Assembly: GCA_043718065.1 (NCBI GenBank)
Contig: JAYSWJ010000317.1
Coordinates: 1-6,735 of the forward strand
DNA from: JAAFIP01 sp043718065
GTDB lineage: Bacteria; Pseudomonadota; Gammaproteobacteria; Burkholderiales; Burkholderiaceae_C
Length of the DNA stretch: 6,735 bases
Direction of reading: 5' to 3'
Made by a program: the position numbers and the translations under genes. Positions 5,253-6,735 of this stretch are shown in pieces. How positions within the stretch are numbered: position 1 is the stretch's first letter; each line of letters starts with the position of its first letter. The notes beneath the pieces are model-generated. The model was not told the DNA's origin. It did no database searches and saw only the letters and a program-made list of their open reading frames with translations.

Positions 5253-5464
5253 ACCCCGAAGACCTGCAAAAACTCGTGTCCATCGAGATGCCTTTTGGTA
5301 AGTACAAAGGGCGCTTGATAGCCGACTTGCCGGGCAACTACCTGCACTGGTTTGCACGCGAGGGTTTTCCTAAAAGCGAGCTGGGCAGGCTGCTGGCGCT
5401 GATGCGTGAGATTGATCACAACGGGCTGAGTGATTTGCTAACCCCACTGCGCAAAAGCCAGTAA
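5249..5464 (+). CDS. DUF3820-family small protein (putative quorum-sensing-regulated virulence factor family)
   Basis: A GTG start at 5249 sits inside the GTGA overlap with the aldo/keto reductase stop and gives a 71-residue protein. MPFGKYKGRLIADLPGNYLHWFAREGFPK (about 14-42) is the hallmark of the DUF3820 domain, which occurs alone in small proteins and also as an appendage to 3'-5' exonucleases such as exonuclease X-like proteins. The rest is a helical tail (LGRLLALMREIDHNGL, 46-61). No activity is established for stand-alone members, and the 'virulence factor' family title should not be read as a function here. No ATG precedes the conserved region, so GTG is the likely start, and translation probably depends on coupling to the upstream gene. 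Confidence 0.8.
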   Translation: MNPEDLQKLVSIEMPFGKYKGRLIADLPGNYLHWFAREGFPKSELGRLLALMREIDHNGLSDLLTPLRKSQ

Positions 5465-5486
5465 AAATAAGTGAGTTTTAGCAGCT

Positions 5487-5511
5487 GCAAGCACCTAGAC
5501 GCTTGCGCAAG
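5487..5511. repeat. Inverted-repeat structure downstream of the DUF3820 gene
   Basis: GCAAGC-N8-GCTTGC (5487-5506) overlaps a perfect 10-bp palindrome CTTGCGCAAG (5502-5511). The two halves give mutually exclusive hairpins. There is no T tract directly after. It could be a processing or termination structure, or a worn intergenic repeat. The remaining intergenic stretch to 5684 shows no recognisable gene. Confidence 0.4.
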
Positions 5512-5684
5512 GTAGAGCGCGCTTTTGGTGGTTTTGCAAGGTGGCGGGGTAAAAAAGGTGAATTTGAAGGGCATCAAGGCGTACTTGACTACAGACACCG
5601 GACGACTGTTCTTTTAAGTTGGTAGAAGCTGCGTATCTTTTGCGCATTTGTCACCACTAAATCAATTTTCAGAAGGAAACTCTC

Positions 5685-6230
5685 ATGAAAAAGCATGATG
5701 CAGAGGCTACTTTAGCCAAAAAACACCAAGCCACGCCACTACGTACACCTACCGATTTAAAAGCGGCTGCCACCAAAGATATTGCTGCGGCCATGAATGG
5801 CATCTTGGCCGATGTATTTGCGCTGTATATGAAAACCAAAAACTTTCATTGGCACATGTCAGGCCCACATTTCCGCGATTACCACGTGATGCTGGACGAG
5901 CAGGCTACACAAATCTACGAAATGACCGACCCTGTAGCAGAACGCATTCGTAAAGTTGGCGGTAATACGCTGCGCTCGATAGGACACATATCACGGACCC
6001 AGCGTATTTTGGATAACGATGCAGACTATGTAGAACCGTCCGACATGCTTAGCGAGCTGTGCGATGACAACAAAACCTTAGTAGCTCGGCTACGTGAGGC
6101 ACACAATGTTTGTGAAGACCATAAAGACATCGCAACAACCAGCCTCATCGAAGTCTACATTGATGAGACTGAGCGGCGTACCTGGTTTTTGTTTGAAGCC
6201 AGTCGACCGCAAGACGCATCAGGCCATTAA
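5685..6230 (+). CDS. dps: Dps-family DNA-protecting ferritin-like protein
   Basis: This 181-residue protein contains the Dps four-helix bundle. KNFHWHMSGPHFRDYHVMLDEQ (52-73) and TDPVAERIRKVGG (81-93) carry the intersubunit ferroxidase residues H55, H67, D71, D82 and E86, equivalent to E. coli Dps H51, H63, D67, D78 and E82. The last helix has IDETERRTWFLFEA. The N-terminal tail (MKKHDAEATLAKKH...) is lysine/histidine rich, as in Dps proteins that bind DNA. Family role: a dodecamer that oxidises Fe(II) using hydrogen peroxide, stores iron and shields DNA in starvation or oxidative stress. The start is well supported by AGAAGGA (5671-5677), seven bases before ATG 5685. The gene is intact. The next gene begins 22 bases after its stop and may be co-transcribed. 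Confidence 0.93.
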   Translation: MKKHDAEATLAKKHQATPLRTPTDLKAAATKDIAAAMNGILADVFALYMKTKNFHWHMSGPHFRDYHVMLDEQATQIYEMTDPVAERIRKVGGNTLRSIGHISRTQRILDNDADYVEPSDMLSELCDDNKTLVARLREAHNVCEDHKDIATTSLIEVYIDETERRTWFLFEASRPQDASGH

Positions 6231-6252
6231 TTTTTACCGCTGGCTGCCGCTC

Positions 6253-6735
6253 ATGGGTGCGATAAGCTTAGAACACAGCAAGTCTGCTTACTGCGCAGAT
6301 TTTGCTTTCTATGCCTTGGCTGTAGCAGGTCTCGCTATATATTTAGCTGCCTTTAGCGCAAGTAAAGATTGGGCTGACAGTATTTCCTTGGCACTAACCG
6401 CCATAGCCGGTCTGTGTAGCTGGAGTCTGATTGAATACTTGCTGCACCGTTTTATACTGCACGGCTTGCAGCCCTTCAAGCGCTGGCATTTAGTGCACCA
6501 TGCCCGGCCTACTGCGCTGATTGGCGCGCCCACCCTATTGAGCAGTGGGCTTATTTTCACATTGGTGACTTTGCCTGCATGGGTACTGCTGGGCATGCCA
6601 ACAGCAGCTGCGTTAACACTGGGTGTGCTTGCAGGCTATCTGGCCTACGCAACCGTTCACCACGGTGTGCACCATTGGCGGGCTACAGGCACTTGGCTTG
6701 CCAAACGCAAGCGCTGGCACGCACTACACCACCAT
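6253..6735 (+). CDS. Fatty-acid-hydroxylase-superfamily membrane protein, 5' part (3' end outside window)
   Basis: The frame is open from ATG 6253 to the window edge, giving 161 residues. Hydrophobic segments lie at about 15-36, 44-64, 95-114 and 117-135. Histidine boxes of the membrane di-iron hydroxylase/desaturase superfamily are present: HRFILH (65-70, HX4H), HLVHH (79-83, HX2HH), HHGVHH (136-141) and HALHHH (156-161) at the edge. Members hydroxylate or desaturate lipids, sterols or carotenoids using a non-heme di-iron centre; the substrate here is unknown. ATG 6253 is the first ATG, and EHSKSAYCADFAFYAL is a plausible family N-terminus. However, no ribosome binding site is evident, and the frame stays open back into dps, so an alternative start such as TTG 6193 cannot be excluded. 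It is probably translated by coupling to dps. Confidence 0.82.
   Translation, partial: MGAISLEHSKSAYCADFAFYALAVAGLAIYLAAFSASKDWADSISLALTAIAGLCSWSLIEYLLHRFILHGLQPFKRWHLVHHARPTALIGAPTLLSSGLIFTLVTLPAWVLLGMPTAAALTLGVLAGYLAYATVHHGVHHWRATGTWLAKRKRWHALHHH

Noticed and set aside
4815..5357. A 180-codon minus-strand frame opposite the aldo/keto reductase
   Set aside because: It runs antisense to strongly supported genes on the plus strand and its translation shows no recognisable motif.
5482..5625. Small plus-strand gene in the gap before dps
   Set aside because: There is no ATG or GTG at a sensible place, no ribosome binding site, and I do not recognise the peptide.
6309..6596. A minus-strand frame of 95 codons near the window end
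   Set aside because: The plus-strand frame encodes the histidine-box membrane protein across the same bases.

Overview
The window looks like chromosomal DNA of a betaproteobacterium, probably Burkholderiales and perhaps near the Comamonadaceae. The basis is the gene families and their style (a YciH-type N-terminus carrying a cysteine pair, DUF2721, a 330-residue SDR with an FGAxSTAxDV-like leader) and short dispersed intergenic repeats containing a 'caagcagctatt' core. This placement comes from family recognition, not from a search.

Layout. Positions 2-247 hold the 3' end of a dinD-like DNA-damage-inducible gene. Positions 275-495 hold a broken SUI1/YciH translation-factor gene that has lost its central core and changed frame. 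Positions 462-2451 form an accessory-looking block bracketed by two directly oriented copies of 'yciH 3' end + terminator hairpin + 43-bp repeat'. Between those copies lie a PNPOx-like flavoprotein gene (741-1427), a third copy of the 43-bp repeat (from 1505) and a minus-strand MazF/PemK-type toxin-antitoxin operon (1654-2245) with a clear palindromic operator-promoter (2264-2301). Downstream, all on the plus strand, are a DUF2721 membrane protein (2499-2951), an SDR oxidoreductase (3057-4049), an aldo/keto reductase (4224-5252) overlapping a DUF3820 small protein (5249-5464), a Dps ferritin-like protein (5685-6230), and a fatty-acid-hydroxylase-superfamily membrane protein cut by the window end (6253-6735).

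Functional picture. Apart from the toxin-antitoxin pair these are ordinary housekeeping or stress genes: two NAD(P)H-type oxidoreductases, an iron-storage/DNA-protection protein, and a membrane di-iron enzyme. The SDR, AKR/DUF3820 and dps/hydroxylase sets appear to be separate small transcription units. I found no convincing new multi-gene system. The most informative signals are decay and rearrangement: the gutted yciH gene, its duplicated 3' end 1.87 kb downstream, and three almost identical copies of an intergenic element, each one base from their consensus.
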